Position numbers and translations under genes: made by a program | In this document: positions 1 through 6,617 of the stretch, piece after piece | Numbering within the stretch: position 1 is the first letter of the stretch | How the letters are laid out: each line of letters starts with the position of its first letter | The notes under the pieces: model-generated | The model's input: the letters and a program-made list of their open reading frames with translations, nothing else | The model's database searches: none | What the model was told of the DNA's origin: nothing | Source: Gemella haemolysans | Lineage (GTDB): Bacteria > Bacillota > Bacilli > Staphylococcales > Gemellaceae | DNA length: 22,994 nt | NCBI RefSeq assembly: GCF_901873445.1 | Contig: NZ_CABFLN010000025.1 | Coordinates: 1 to 22,994, forward strand | Reading direction: 5' to 3'

Positions 1-1195
1 ATATATATTTTTTTTTTTCTTCTTTCATATTCTCTAATTCTTCTTTCGCCATACTAAAACCGTAGTGCGATATATCTGCATATTTTACGTTATATTCACA
101 TGCTGATACACAAACATATCTGTTTAATGATCGCTCATTAGGGAATTGTTCTTTTTTCTTTATCCCTTTTTTTAAGTGTTTATTATAATTTTCTATTATA
201 TTTGTTGTATAAATACTTCTTCTTATTGATTTTGGAAATAAATAATATGTAAACAAACAATCTCTAACATCTAATAGACTGTTTGTTACTTTGGGGTATT
301 TTTCTTTGTATTTATCTATAAATAATACTAGATTCTTTTCAGCCTCATCTTTTGTCGATGCTTGATACACTGCTTTTAAATCTTCTGATATTTCTGCTTT
401 ATCTTTTGTTCTTACTTTTAGTAAAACATTTCTTATTACATGTGTCCAACATGTTTGATACTTCGCTTTAGGAAATGCTTCTTCAAGCTTTTCTTTTATT
501 CCTTTTAATCCATCTGTGACAAACAATAATACTTTATTTAAACCTCTTTTCTTAAGATCTTCTAACATATTTTTATAGTTTTCTGGTGATTCTATTGGAA
601 ATAATTCATATGATAGGATTTCTTTTTCTCCGCTTATTGTTATTCCTATTAATATATGTAGCGCTTCTTTTCCTACTGTTCCCCTTTTTACACTAATATA
701 TGTTGAATCTGCATATACTACCGCATAATCTTTTGTTATTTTTCTTGAATGGTATTCTTTAACTTTTTCATCTAATTGTTTAGTTATAACACTTATTGTT
801 TGTGGTGAATAATAGTGTCCATACAATTGTTCTACAATTTTACCTATTTCTCTTGTAGTCATACCTCTTTTATACAGTAATATTATTGTTTCTTCTAAAT
901 TTTGTGTGTTTCTTTTATATGGTACTAGGGTTTGAGGTGTAAATTCACTATTTCTATCTCTTGGGACTTTTATTGACAGTTTCCCATACTCACTATATAT
1001 TGTTTTTGAATAACTTCCATTTCTTGAATTTCCTGTATTATATCCTTCTACAGAATGTTTTTCATAATTTAGAAATCCTGTAAGTTCAGCTTCTAATACT
1101 GTATTAATAGCTTTTTCTACTTCAGCTCTAAATATTTCTGAAATATCTTCTCCTTTTAGTAGTGCATTTACTAATTTTGTGTTATTATTATTCAT
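1..1195 (-). CDS. IS256 (mutator-type) transposase, truncated by the window edge
   Basis: This DDE transposase cuts and pastes or copies its own IS. Reading the minus strand from the ATG at 1195 gives 398 uninterrupted codons with no stop before the window edge. IS256 transposases are usually about 390-410 residues, so only the last few codons are missing. The likely catalytic residues are D163 in YADSTYIS, D228 in FVTDGLKG and E335 in TNIIENYN. CWTH at 249-252 is the usual C-x2-H region. AAAGGA lies 7 bases before the start. No frameshift is seen, so the enzyme looks intact. The start and upstream SD are enclosed in a hairpin, described separately. Confidence 0.93.
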   Translation of the reverse strand, partial: MNNNNTKLVNALLKGEDISEIFRAEVEKAINTVLEAELTGFLNYEKHSVEGYNTGNSRNGSYSKTIYSEYGKLSIKVPRDRNSEFTPQTLVPYKRNTQNLEETIILLYKRGMTTREIGKIVEQLYGHYYSPQTISVITKQLDEKVKEYHSRKITKDYAVVYADSTYISVKRGTVGKEALHILIGITISGEKEILSYELFPIESPENYKNMLEDLKKRGLNKVLLFVTDGLKGIKEKLEEAFPKAKYQTCWTHVIRNVLLKVRTKDKAEISEDLKAVYQASTKDEAEKNLVLFIDKYKEKYPKVTNSLLDVRDCLFTYYLFPKSIRRSIYTTNIIENYNKHLKKGIKKKEQFPNERSLNRYVCVSACEYNVKYADISHYGFSMAKEELENMKEEKKKYI

Positions 1196-1196
1196 G

Positions 1197-1252
1197 AGAG
1201 ATTCCTTTCGTAATGAGTTGTGGTTAACTTTATTTTACACCTAGGAGTCTCT
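1197..1252 (-). promoter_or_regulatory. Hairpin sequestering the transposase ribosome binding site
   Basis: On the minus strand AGAGACTCCT (1252-1243) can pair with AGGAATCTCT (1206-1197) with one mismatch. The second arm overlaps the AAAGGA Shine-Dalgarno sequence and ends just before the ATG at 1195. Transcripts entering from outside would fold this stem and hide the start site, a protective device known in several IS families. Confidence 0.45.
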
Positions 1253-1280
1253 TTTTTCTATGTCTTTTTTACTATTCCTC

Positions 1281-1309
1281 TTGACTTTTCTGTTTACACA
1301 AAATATTAT
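1281..1309 (+). promoter_or_regulatory. Outward-facing promoter in the IS end
   Basis: TTGACT at 1281-1286, a 17-base spacer and TATTAT at 1304-1309 form a promoter with five of six matches in each box. It points out of the IS toward higher coordinates. The transcript would start inside the inverted repeat and run antisense into the 3' end of the ABC transporter operon. Outward promoters are known for some IS256-type ends; activity here is inference. Confidence 0.45.
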
Positions 1310-1317
1310 ACACTATC
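1292..1317 (-). repeat. Terminal inverted repeat of the IS256-family element
   Basis: The minus strand reads GATAGTGTATAATATTTT followed by GTGTAAAC. The GATA-like tip and the GTGTAAA block 18 bases in match the general layout of IS256-family ends. Another GTGTAAAA occurs at 1233-1240, but the tip-like sequence at its proper distance is missing there, so 1317 is the better edge. Confidence 0.7.
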
Positions 1318-1357
1318 TTAAAAATGTTTATTTAATGTATGATATATCAACGGAAAG

Positions 1358-1392
1358 TAAAATAAATAGAGCCTTAATTTACAAGACTCTAT
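1358..1392 (-). terminator. Terminator of the ABC transporter operon
   Basis: On the minus strand ATAGAGTCTT and AAGGCTCTAT form a stem of about 10 pairs with one mismatch, followed by the U-rich TTATTTTA. It begins 7 bases after the ATPase stop codon. Confidence 0.7.
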
Positions 1393-1398
1393 CAACTT

Positions 1399-2172
1399 TT
1401 ATTCATTTTCTTCAAGATTATAAAGTAATTCATATAATGCTTTTGCATCTAGTTTTTCTTTTTCTTCCTTGCTAATATCTCGAACTAATTCTCCTCTGTG
1501 AAGAACTATTATTCTGTTCCCATATTTTACCGCATCTTGAATATTGTGAGTTATCATTAAAGCTGTTAATTTCTTTTCTTCAATCTTTTGTCGAGTAAGC
1601 TCCATTATTTTCTTCTGAGTTTTTGGATCTAGTGCCGCCGTATGTTCATCAAGAAGTAAAAGTTTTGGAGTAGCCATAGTTGCCATTAAAAGAGCTATAG
1701 CTTGACGTTGACCTCCAGATAATAGACCCATTTCACTATCTAATCTATCTTCAAGACCTAAGTCTAAAGTTGCTAATAACTTTTTAAATAGTTCTCTATC
1801 TTCTTTAGTAGTTCCAGGCTTAAATCCTCTCACTTTTCCTCGACGAAGTGCTAAAGACATATTTTGTGCAACAGTCATACGGGGAGCTGTTCCATCTAAA
1901 GGATTTTGGAAAACTCTGCTGATAAATCCTGCTCTCTTATGTTCTACTATACTACTTACATCTTTTCCTTCAATTAAAATCTCACCACCATCTAGTGAAA
2001 AAGAACCTGCTAGTGCATTAAGAAAAGTTGATTTCCCCGCTCCATTTCCACCAAGAATAGTGATAAAATCACCATCTTTAATTTCTAGACTAACATTTTT
2101 TAATGCATGTTGTTCTCTAATCGTACCTGGAAAGAACGTTTTATCTATTTTATTAATTTTTATAAATGACAT
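1399..2172 (-). CDS. ABC transporter ATP-binding protein, TrpZ-like
   Basis: This is the cytoplasmic ATPase (257 aa) that powers the importer encoded with it. Walker A is GGNGAGKST at residues 41-49, the ABC signature LSGGQ is at 151-155, Walker B is LLLLDEH at 171-177 and the switch histidine is H209. The DEHT variant instead of DEPT after Walker B is seen. The gene follows the permease by only 3 bases, with AAAGGATG before the start, so the two are probably translationally coupled. It is last in the operon and is followed by a terminator. The family is the one linked with BMP/TrpX-type binding proteins; the tryptophan assignment rests on the partner genes and the leader, not on this ATPase. 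Confidence 0.9.
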   Translation of the reverse strand: MSFIKINKIDKTFFPGTIREQHALKNVSLEIKDGDFITILGGNGAGKSTFLNALAGSFSLDGGEILIEGKDVSSIVEHKRAGFISRVFQNPLDGTAPRMTVAQNMSLALRRGKVRGFKPGTTKEDRELFKKLLATLDLGLEDRLDSEMGLLSGGQRQAIALLMATMATPKLLLLDEHTAALDPKTQKKIMELTRQKIEEKKLTALMITHNIQDAVKYGNRIIVLHRGELVRDISKEEKEKLDAKALYELLYNLEENE

Positions 2173-2175
2173 GAG

Positions 2176-3051
2176 CTATACATCCTTTCTCTTAGCTTTT
2201 AGTTTTAATTGAGGTAATGTTAAGAATAAAGCTATTACTAAAGCTGAAACTAATTTGAAATCATTAGCTCCAATAATATTTAATTTTAACACTCCAACTA
2301 GTAATAATCTATAAATAATCGCACCACAAATTACACATATTAATCTTGTTGTAAAAGTTACATCCTTAAAGATTACTTCTCCTATAATAATCGCTGCTAA
2401 AGCTACAACTATAACTCCAATTCCACTATTAACATCTGAATAACCATTATTTTGTGCTAAAATCGCACCAGCTAAAGAAATTATTCCGTTAGCAAGCATT
2501 AATCCTAAAATCGTCATCGATTTAGTAGAAATACCTAAAGCTGTTGCCATCTTTTCATTATCTCCTGTTGCAATTAAACTCTGACCTAATTCTGTTGAAA
2601 AGAATAAAGACATAGCTAAGATAATTAATCCAGAAAGAATAATTCCAACAAGTACAGTATCATAATGAGTTGGTAAGTTTAACCCCTGAATTTTACTGAA
2701 AATCGTATCTTTATTGATTAAACTTAAATTTGGTCTTCCCATAATTCTAAGATTCACTGATAATAATGCAGTCATTGTTAGAATCCCTGCAAGTAAACTT
2801 GGTATTTTACAAACAGTAATTAAAAATCCTGTTACAAGTCCTGCTAACATTCCTGCTACTATAGAAATTAATGTAGCAATAATGGGATTAATTCCATTAT
2901 GTATACAGATTACGCATACCGCAGCTCCTAATGGATACGCACCCTCAGTAGTCATATCTGCAATATTTAATACTCTAAAACTAATAAATAATCCAAGCGA
3001 TAATATTCCCCACAGCATTCCTTGTGAAATCGCTGAAATAAATAAATCCAT
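2176..3051 (-). CDS. ABC transporter permease, TrpY-like (BPD_transp_2 type)
   Basis: This 291-residue integral membrane protein forms the transport channel, presumably as a homodimer. It consists almost entirely of hydrophobic segments, about eight to ten, separated by short Gly/Asn loops, and ends in a basic tail (KLKAKRKDV). The sequence resembles permeases of the branched-chain amino acid/ribose superfamily that pair with TrpX-like binding proteins. GAGGTG precedes the ATG. It is 150 bases downstream of the binding-protein gene, with a strong stem-loop in the gap, and 3 bases before the ATPase. Substrate specificity cannot be read from the permease alone. Confidence 0.87.
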   Translation of the reverse strand: MDLFISAISQGMLWGILSLGLFISFRVLNIADMTTEGAYPLGAAVCVICIHNGINPIIATLISIVAGMLAGLVTGFLITVCKIPSLLAGILTMTALLSVNLRIMGRPNLSLINKDTIFSKIQGLNLPTHYDTVLVGIILSGLIILAMSLFFSTELGQSLIATGDNEKMATALGISTKSMTILGLMLANGIISLAGAILAQNNGYSDVNSGIGVIVVALAAIIIGEVIFKDVTFTTRLICVICGAIIYRLLLVGVLKLNIIGANDFKLVSALVIALFLTLPQLKLKAKRKDV

Positions 3052-3099
3052 TTTACACCTCTTTTTTATTTTTCCCCTAAATTAATATTATATAATTTA

Positions 3100-3147
3100 G
3101 AGCGACTCATAAACAACTATTTATAATAACGATTTTATGAGCCGCTC
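3100..3147 (-). other. Intercistronic stem-loop between binding protein and permease
   Basis: On the minus strand GAGCGGCTCATAAA (3147-3134) pairs with TTTATGAGTCGCTC (3113-3100) over 14 positions with one G-U pair and a 20-nt loop. No run of U follows, so it is not a classic terminator. The pairing is weaker on the plus strand (A-C mismatch), which agrees with a role in the minus-strand mRNA. A likely role is to protect or process the upstream binding-protein message. Confidence 0.6.
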
Positions 3148-3201
3148 CTTTAATATATTTACTTCCTAAAATAGTTTGTTAATAATATAATATCAATAAT
3201 G

Positions 3202-4206
3202 TTATTTTTTATCTACTACTTTTGCTTTATCTTTAATTTCTTTTGGAATTTCGATTCCTAATTGTTTTGCTTTTGCTTCATTTAGGTAAATTACACCCTC
3301 ATTCGCAAGTACGATTGGCATATCTTTAGTATCTGCACCTTTTAATACTTTAGCAACAACTTTTGCTGTTTCAACACCGATTTGATATTGGTCAACACCT
3401 AGTCCTAAAAGTCCTCCATCAGCTACCATTGTATCTGCAGATGGGAATACTGGAATTTTTTTAGCGTCTGTTACTTTTACTACTGTTGCCATTGCACTAG
3501 CGATTGTGTTATCGATTGGTACAAAAATTGCATCAGTTTGTGAAGCAAGGCTTTCTGTTACTTGTTGAATATCATTTGTATTCGCTACTGTTGATACTTT
3601 AACTTCTAATCCTAATTCTTTAGCTAATTTTTCAGCTTCTTGAGCTTGTTTTACAGAGTTATCTTCACTTGCTGTGTATAGAATACCAACTTTTTTCATG
3701 TTAGGTAATACTTTTTTCATGATTTCAAGTTGTTGTTTAATTGGAGTTCTATCACTAACACCAGTAATATTGTTTCCTGGTTTATCTTCAGCTTTAATTA
3801 ATCCTGCTTCAACTGGATAAGTAATACCACCCATGATAATTGGTTTATCTTTAGTTGCGTTTGATAGAGATAAAGTAGCTGGTGTTGTAATACCTACTAA
3901 AATATCGTTGTTATCTGTAACTAGTTTTTGACCCATACTCGCTAAGTTACTTTGATCACCTTGAGCATTTTGAAGATCAATTTTTAAATTCTTACCAACT
4001 TCATATCCTTCTTTTTTAAGTCCATCTTCTAAACCTTTATAAATTTGATCAAGAGCTGGGTGACTAAGTAATTGAAGTACCCCTACTTTTACCTCTTTAT
4101 TATCAACTTTTTTAGTATCTTCACCTTTCTTACTAGAGAAGTAACCATAACCTAATACACAAACTAATAATACCGCAAATGCTACAAAAATTTTATTTAT
4201 TTTCAT
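3202..4206 (-). CDS. ABC transporter substrate-binding protein, TrpX-like
   Basis: This extracytoplasmic binding protein (334 aa from the chosen start) belongs to the ABC_sub_bind family. Members linked with TrpYZ are proposed tryptophan/aromatic amino acid receptors. Residues 5-24 form a hydrophobic signal or anchor. C16 lies in LLVC, which lacks the small residue expected just before a lipoprotein cysteine, so membrane anchoring is likely but lipidation is uncertain. The mature part has two lobes, beginning EVKVGVLQLLSHPALD and later KKVGILYTASEDNS. I start at 4206 because GGAG lies 9 bases upstream; the in-frame ATG at 4251 has no good site. The gene is first in its operon, directly behind a leader with a Trp-containing peptide, which supports tryptophan as substrate. 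Confidence 0.88.
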   Translation of the reverse strand: MKINKIFVAFAVLLVCVLGYGYFSSKKGEDTKKVDNKEVKVGVLQLLSHPALDQIYKGLEDGLKKEGYEVGKNLKIDLQNAQGDQSNLASMGQKLVTDNNDILVGITTPATLSLSNATKDKPIIMGGITYPVEAGLIKAEDKPGNNITGVSDRTPIKQQLEIMKKVLPNMKKVGILYTASEDNSVKQAQEAEKLAKELGLEVKVSTVANTNDIQQVTESLASQTDAIFVPIDNTIASAMATVVKVTDAKKIPVFPSADTMVADGGLLGLGVDQYQIGVETAKVVAKVLKGADTKDMPIVLANEGVIYLNEAKAKQLGIEIPKEIKDKAKVVDKK

Positions 4207-4270
4207 TTTAATAATCTCCTTTTTTACTTTAATAATATTTTTTGTAATCAAAATTTAGAAGCGTATCTAT

Positions 4271-4303
4271 AGAAAAAGACCACTAGCATAATATCTAGTG
4301 GTC
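4271..4303 (-). terminator. Attenuator terminator 2 (S6:S7)
   Basis: On the minus strand GACCACTAG and CTAGTGGTC form 9 perfect pairs with an 8-nt loop, followed by TTTTTCT. It lies 18 bases beyond terminator 1 and 65 bases before the binding-protein start. Its left arm can pair with the right arm of terminator 1 instead. Confidence 0.8.
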
Positions 4304-4320
4304 CCTCGACATTTTTTTAA

Positions 4321-4352
4321 TATAAAAAACCACCTAGATATTTCTATGTGGT
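4321..4352 (-). terminator. Attenuator terminator 1 (S4:S5)
   Basis: On the minus strand ACCACATAGA and TCTAGGTGGT form a 10-position stem with one mismatch and a 4-nt loop, followed by TTTTTATA. Its left arm is also the partner of S3, so it can be disrupted by upstream folding. Confidence 0.8.
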
Positions 4353-4445
4353 CTCATTTTTTTCATCACAAATAATCCACATAGATACTTACTTCTCACC
4401 TGAGAGTCGTATCTATGTTAAAAAGAAACAAGATCGACTCAGTAT

Positions 4446-4502
4446 CTAGTGGCTTTGCCAACGAATATTTAATTGTAGCGTGTCAACTTGATACAGTTTC
4501 AT
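4446..4502 (-). CDS. Trp-containing leader peptide (18 aa)
   Basis: An 18-codon frame, MKLYQVDTLQLNIRWQSH, begins about 32 nt after the predicted transcription start and ends in TAG at 4448-4446. GGAG lies 12 bases before the ATG, slightly far but usable. The only tryptophan codon (TGG, 4460-4458) is four codons before the stop. The stop lies 5 bases before the first arm of the downstream RNA switch. That position is what a ribosome-sensing attenuator needs. The peptide itself probably has no further job. Only comparison with relatives or a translational fusion would prove that it is translated. Confidence 0.7.
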   Translation of the reverse strand: MKLYQVDTLQLNIRWQSH

Positions 4503-4540
4503 AAATCTTTTTTTCTCCTTTACGTTTAATTCTTGTTTAC

Positions 4541-4569
4541 ATTATAGCAACAGTTTTTTTTATTGTCAA
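4541..4569 (-). promoter_or_regulatory. Promoter of the TrpXYZ-like operon
   Basis: On the minus strand TTGACA (4569-4564), a 17-base spacer and TATAAT (4546-4541) give a perfect consensus promoter. Transcription should begin near 4534, leaving a leader of about 330 nt before the binding-protein start. Such a strong promoter fits control by attenuation rather than at initiation. Confidence 0.88.
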
Positions 4570-4885
4570 GATATTTTTCAAAAAAAATTAAAAGATTCTG
4601 ACAATTCATCTAAGATTATTAATACCTTTGAATTTTCAGCTTGCAAAGAAAATAGTAAATACGAATATTTTCAAAAAAAATATTAAAAAGATATTAAAGG
4701 TGTTTTATGTATATTTTCTGTACTATAAAAACTAAGGTGTTTTCTTAATCATTTTTGAAACTTATGAAAATAATTCGTTTTCATACCTAATATATTTATT
4801 TATATATATTAATACACATATATAATCTTTTGAATTACTGTTATACCGTCATTTATTATTAATTATAATAAATAGTATTTTACAT
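4570..4885. other. AT-rich intergenic region between divergent operons
   Basis: This stretch separates the ABC operon promoter from the operator region of the MFS gene. I see no open frame with a ribosome binding site. It contains runs of A and T and an 8-bp AT palindrome (AATATTTT/AAAATATT, 4664-4684), which is weak evidence of anything in such AT-rich DNA. Confidence 0.6.
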
Positions 4886-4945
4886 GAAAATAAAATTGAA
4901 AATATATCATTTTCATGAAAATTTGTACTTGAAAATGATTTTTCA
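4886..4945. promoter_or_regulatory. GAAAAT inverted-repeat cluster, candidate operator
   Basis: Four copies of GAAAAT begin at 4886, 4898, 4917 and 4931. One forms the perfect 14-bp palindrome ATTTTCATGAAAAT (4909-4922). The last lies in TGAAAATGATTTTTCA (4930-4945), which overlaps the -35 box. The overall look recalls a Fur-family box, but the match is not close enough to name the regulator. Repression of the MFS gene is the likely effect. Confidence 0.5.
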
Positions 4946-4957
4946 GAGGAGTATGAT
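4929..4957 (+). promoter_or_regulatory. Promoter of the MFS transporter gene
   Basis: TTGAAA (4929-4934), a 17-base spacer and TATGAT (4952-4957) match the consensus at five of six positions each. The predicted start is near 4964, giving a short leader of about 33 nt. The -35 box lies inside a palindrome cluster. Confidence 0.7.
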
Positions 4958-4996
4958 ATATATATGTTATTAAAAAAGTAAGTTAGGAGAATTTTT

Positions 4997-6214
4997 ATGG
5001 ATAGCCAGATAGCTATAGAAGAAAAAGACAAATTATTTAATAAAGGATTTATAACAATAACTACAATTAATTTTATCGTATTTTTAATTTATTACTGTTT
5101 CGTAGTTATTACAGCTAAATATGCAACTTCTCAATTAGGGGCAACTGCTGCTCAAGCAGGATTTGCCGCTGGTATTTATATTATCGGTACACTTGTTGCT
5201 AGACTTTATATTGGGAAAAAATTAGAAATTGTTGGTCGTAAAAAAATTTTACGTTTTGGAGCATTAATCTATTTAATCACAACAGCAGCTTACCTAATTT
5301 CATCTAATATTGTTATTTTAGATACTGTTCGTTTCTTAAATGGATTTGCTTATGGAACTATCTCAACTGCAGCTAATGCAATAGTTACAACTTACATTCC
5401 TAAATCTCGTAACGGTGAAGGTATCAACTACTACGGATTAAGTACAAGTTTAGCAGCTGCAATCGGACCATTTATCGGTATGTTATTACTTCCTATTACA
5501 GGATTTAATGCAGTTATTATTTTAGCAATCGTATTATCTGTAGCAGTTACAATTGCTTGTTTCTTATTCCCAGTTCAAAATATTGAATTAGACGAAAAAC
5601 AAAAAGAATTATTAAACAGCTGGGCTTTAAATACATTTATTGAATACAAAGTATTATTCATCTCTACTGTAGCATTCCTAGTTGGTTTAGCTTACTCTAG
5701 TGTATTAGGATTCTTATCTATCTACGCTGATAGCTTAAACTTATCTACTGCTGGGGCATTCTTCTTTGTAGTATATGCTCTTATCGTTACAGTTACTCGT
5801 CCATTCGCAGGACGCGTATTTGATGCACGTGGTGAAAATGCAGTTATGTATCCAAGTTTTGTATTCTTAACATTAGGATTATTAATGTTAAGTTTCACAA
5901 ACGGTAGCTTCATGTTATTATTCTCTGGTGCTTTAATCGGTTTAGGATATGGAACATTCATGTCAAATGGACAAGCAGTTTGTTTAAAACTTGTTGATTC
6001 TACTAAAGTAGGTATTGCATTATCTACATACTTCATCGGATTAGACCTTGGTCTTGGATTTGGACCATATGCACTAGGTACAGTTCAAGGAATCTTATCA
6101 TACAGAGGAATTTACATCCTTTGTGCAATAGTAACAATTGGAGTAACTGTTCTTTACGCTATGTTCTACAAAGGTAAAGAAGTACCAGTGCTAAAAACTA
6201 AAACTAGTCGATAG
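4997..6214 (+). CDS. Major facilitator superfamily transporter
   Basis: This 405-residue protein has about 12 predicted membrane segments. The loop between segments 2 and 3 contains KKLEIVGRKKILRFG, the basic G-x3-GRKK signature of MFS carriers. A central hydrophilic stretch (about residues 196-208) separates the two six-helix halves. It looks like a proton-driven drug or metabolite exporter of the DHA1-like kind, but I cannot name the substrate. AGGAG lies 7 bases before the ATG. It stands alone, with its own promoter, a palindromic operator cluster upstream and a terminator downstream. If the operator is Fur-like, a metallophore or siderophore exporter would be one option; a multidrug pump is another. 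Confidence 0.85.
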   Translation: MDSQIAIEEKDKLFNKGFITITTINFIVFLIYYCFVVITAKYATSQLGATAAQAGFAAGIYIIGTLVARLYIGKKLEIVGRKKILRFGALIYLITTAAYLISSNIVILDTVRFLNGFAYGTISTAANAIVTTYIPKSRNGEGINYYGLSTSLAAAIGPFIGMLLLPITGFNAVIILAIVLSVAVTIACFLFPVQNIELDEKQKELLNSWALNTFIEYKVLFISTVAFLVGLAYSSVLGFLSIYADSLNLSTAGAFFFVVYALIVTVTRPFAGRVFDARGENAVMYPSFVFLTLGLLMLSFTNGSFMLLFSGALIGLGYGTFMSNGQAVCLKLVDSTKVGIALSTYFIGLDLGLGFGPYALGTVQGILSYRGIYILCAIVTIGVTVLYAMFYKGKEVPVLKTKTSR

Positions 6215-6234
6215 TAATATTAAAAACATTAAAA

Positions 6235-6266
6235 AGTATCCCTCAATTAAGGGCTACTTTTTTTTA
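6235..6266 (+). terminator. Terminator of the MFS gene
   Basis: AGTA-CCCT and AGGG-TACT form a stem with one internal mismatch and a short loop, followed by a run of eight T. Confidence 0.85.
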
Positions 6267-6287
6267 TAACTAATTATTATTCATAAC

Positions 6288-6320
6288 AAAAGAGGAATGA
6301 TACTGTATCACTCCTCTTTT
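6288..6320. terminator. Terminator of the rnmV-rsmA-mazG operon (possibly bidirectional)
   Basis: AAAAGAGGA-TGATA and TATCA-TCCTCTTTT form a nearly perfect hairpin with A/T runs on both outer sides. On the minus strand it starts 5 bases after the stop of the MazG-like gene. On the plus strand it could back up the MFS terminator. Confidence 0.85.
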
Positions 6321-6325
6321 AATTT

Positions 6326-6607
6326 TTATTTTTCTGGATAACGTCTTGCGACATCTACTAACTTTTCTTTTATAATCTTTTTAGGATCTTCATTAAGATG
6401 ATAACACATTGCTAGAGCATAAATTAGTACATCTGCGAGTTCATCTTTTATCTCTTGTATATTATCCCCCTCTTCACTCCATTGAAAATGTTCTAGTAAT
6501 TCTGCCGCTTCTATTGATATACTTTTAGAAAATCTTTCTAAAGTATCGTACTCTCCCCAACCTCTTTTTTCTCGAAACTCTGTTATTATAGTTTTTAATT
6601 CTTTCAT
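6326..6607 (-). CDS. MazG-like nucleotide pyrophosphohydrolase
   Basis: This small all-alpha protein (93 aa) belongs to the MazG/dCTPase-like superfamily, which hydrolyses nucleoside triphosphates to monophosphates and cleans up abnormal nucleotides. The metal-binding pattern is visible: EAAELLEHFQW at residues 33-43 supplies the E-x2-E half, and KDELADVLIY at about 54-63 supplies the E-x2-D half. The length suits a single-domain member. It lies 10 bases downstream of rsmA with AGAGGT before the ATG and is the last gene of the operon. The exact nucleotide substrate is unknown. Confidence 0.85.
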   Translation of the reverse strand: MKELKTIITEFREKRGWGEYDTLERFSKSISIEAAELLEHFQWSEEGDNIQEIKDELADVLIYALAMCYHLNEDPKKIIKEKLVDVARRYPEK

Positions 6608-6617
6608 CTTTTACCTC

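Larger units (their letters stand above)
1..1317 (-). mobile_element. IS256-family insertion sequence, one end plus most of the body
   Basis: The element contains a transposase read on the minus strand and ends on the right at about 1317. There the minus strand begins GATAGTG and has GTGTAAAC 18 bases further in, the spacing seen in IS256-type terminal inverted repeats. The other end lies beyond the left edge of the window. It sits immediately downstream of the terminator of the ABC transporter operon, so no window gene appears interrupted. The target duplication would begin at 1318, but the partner copy is out of view. The boundary is inferred from family pattern, not from a matched repeat pair. 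Confidence 0.85.
4271..4442 (-). promoter_or_regulatory. Seven-segment alternating RNA attenuator
   Basis: Seven minus-strand segments can each pair with a neighbour: S1 4442-4435, S2 4418-4400, S3 4388-4377, S4 4352-4343, S5 4340-4329, S6 4303-4292, S7 4286-4278. One set is S1:S2 (6-8 pairs), S3:S4 (9 perfect pairs) and S5:S6 (11 pairs with a bulge). The other set is S2:S3 (10 perfect pairs), S4:S5 (terminator 1) and S6:S7 (terminator 2). A ribosome resting on the leader stop would cover S1 and favour the terminating set. A ribosome stalled at the Trp codon would leave S1 free and favour read-through. The pairings are read directly from the sequence; the mechanism is inferred. Confidence 0.7.

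Noticed and set aside
1260..1475. 71-codon plus-strand frame across the IS end
   Set aside because: It spans the IS boundary, the operon terminator and the end of the ATPase gene, with no ribosome binding site.
2714..3085. 123-codon plus-strand frame opposite the permease
   Set aside because: It has no start signal and lies wholly across a clear membrane permease and its ribosome binding site.
4252..4534. T-box riboswitch for the TrpXYZ-like operon
   Set aside because: The leader has a terminator and a GGTGG stretch, but no AGGGTGGNACCGCG T-box sequence or usual stem I. Alternating hairpins behind a Trp leader peptide explain it better.
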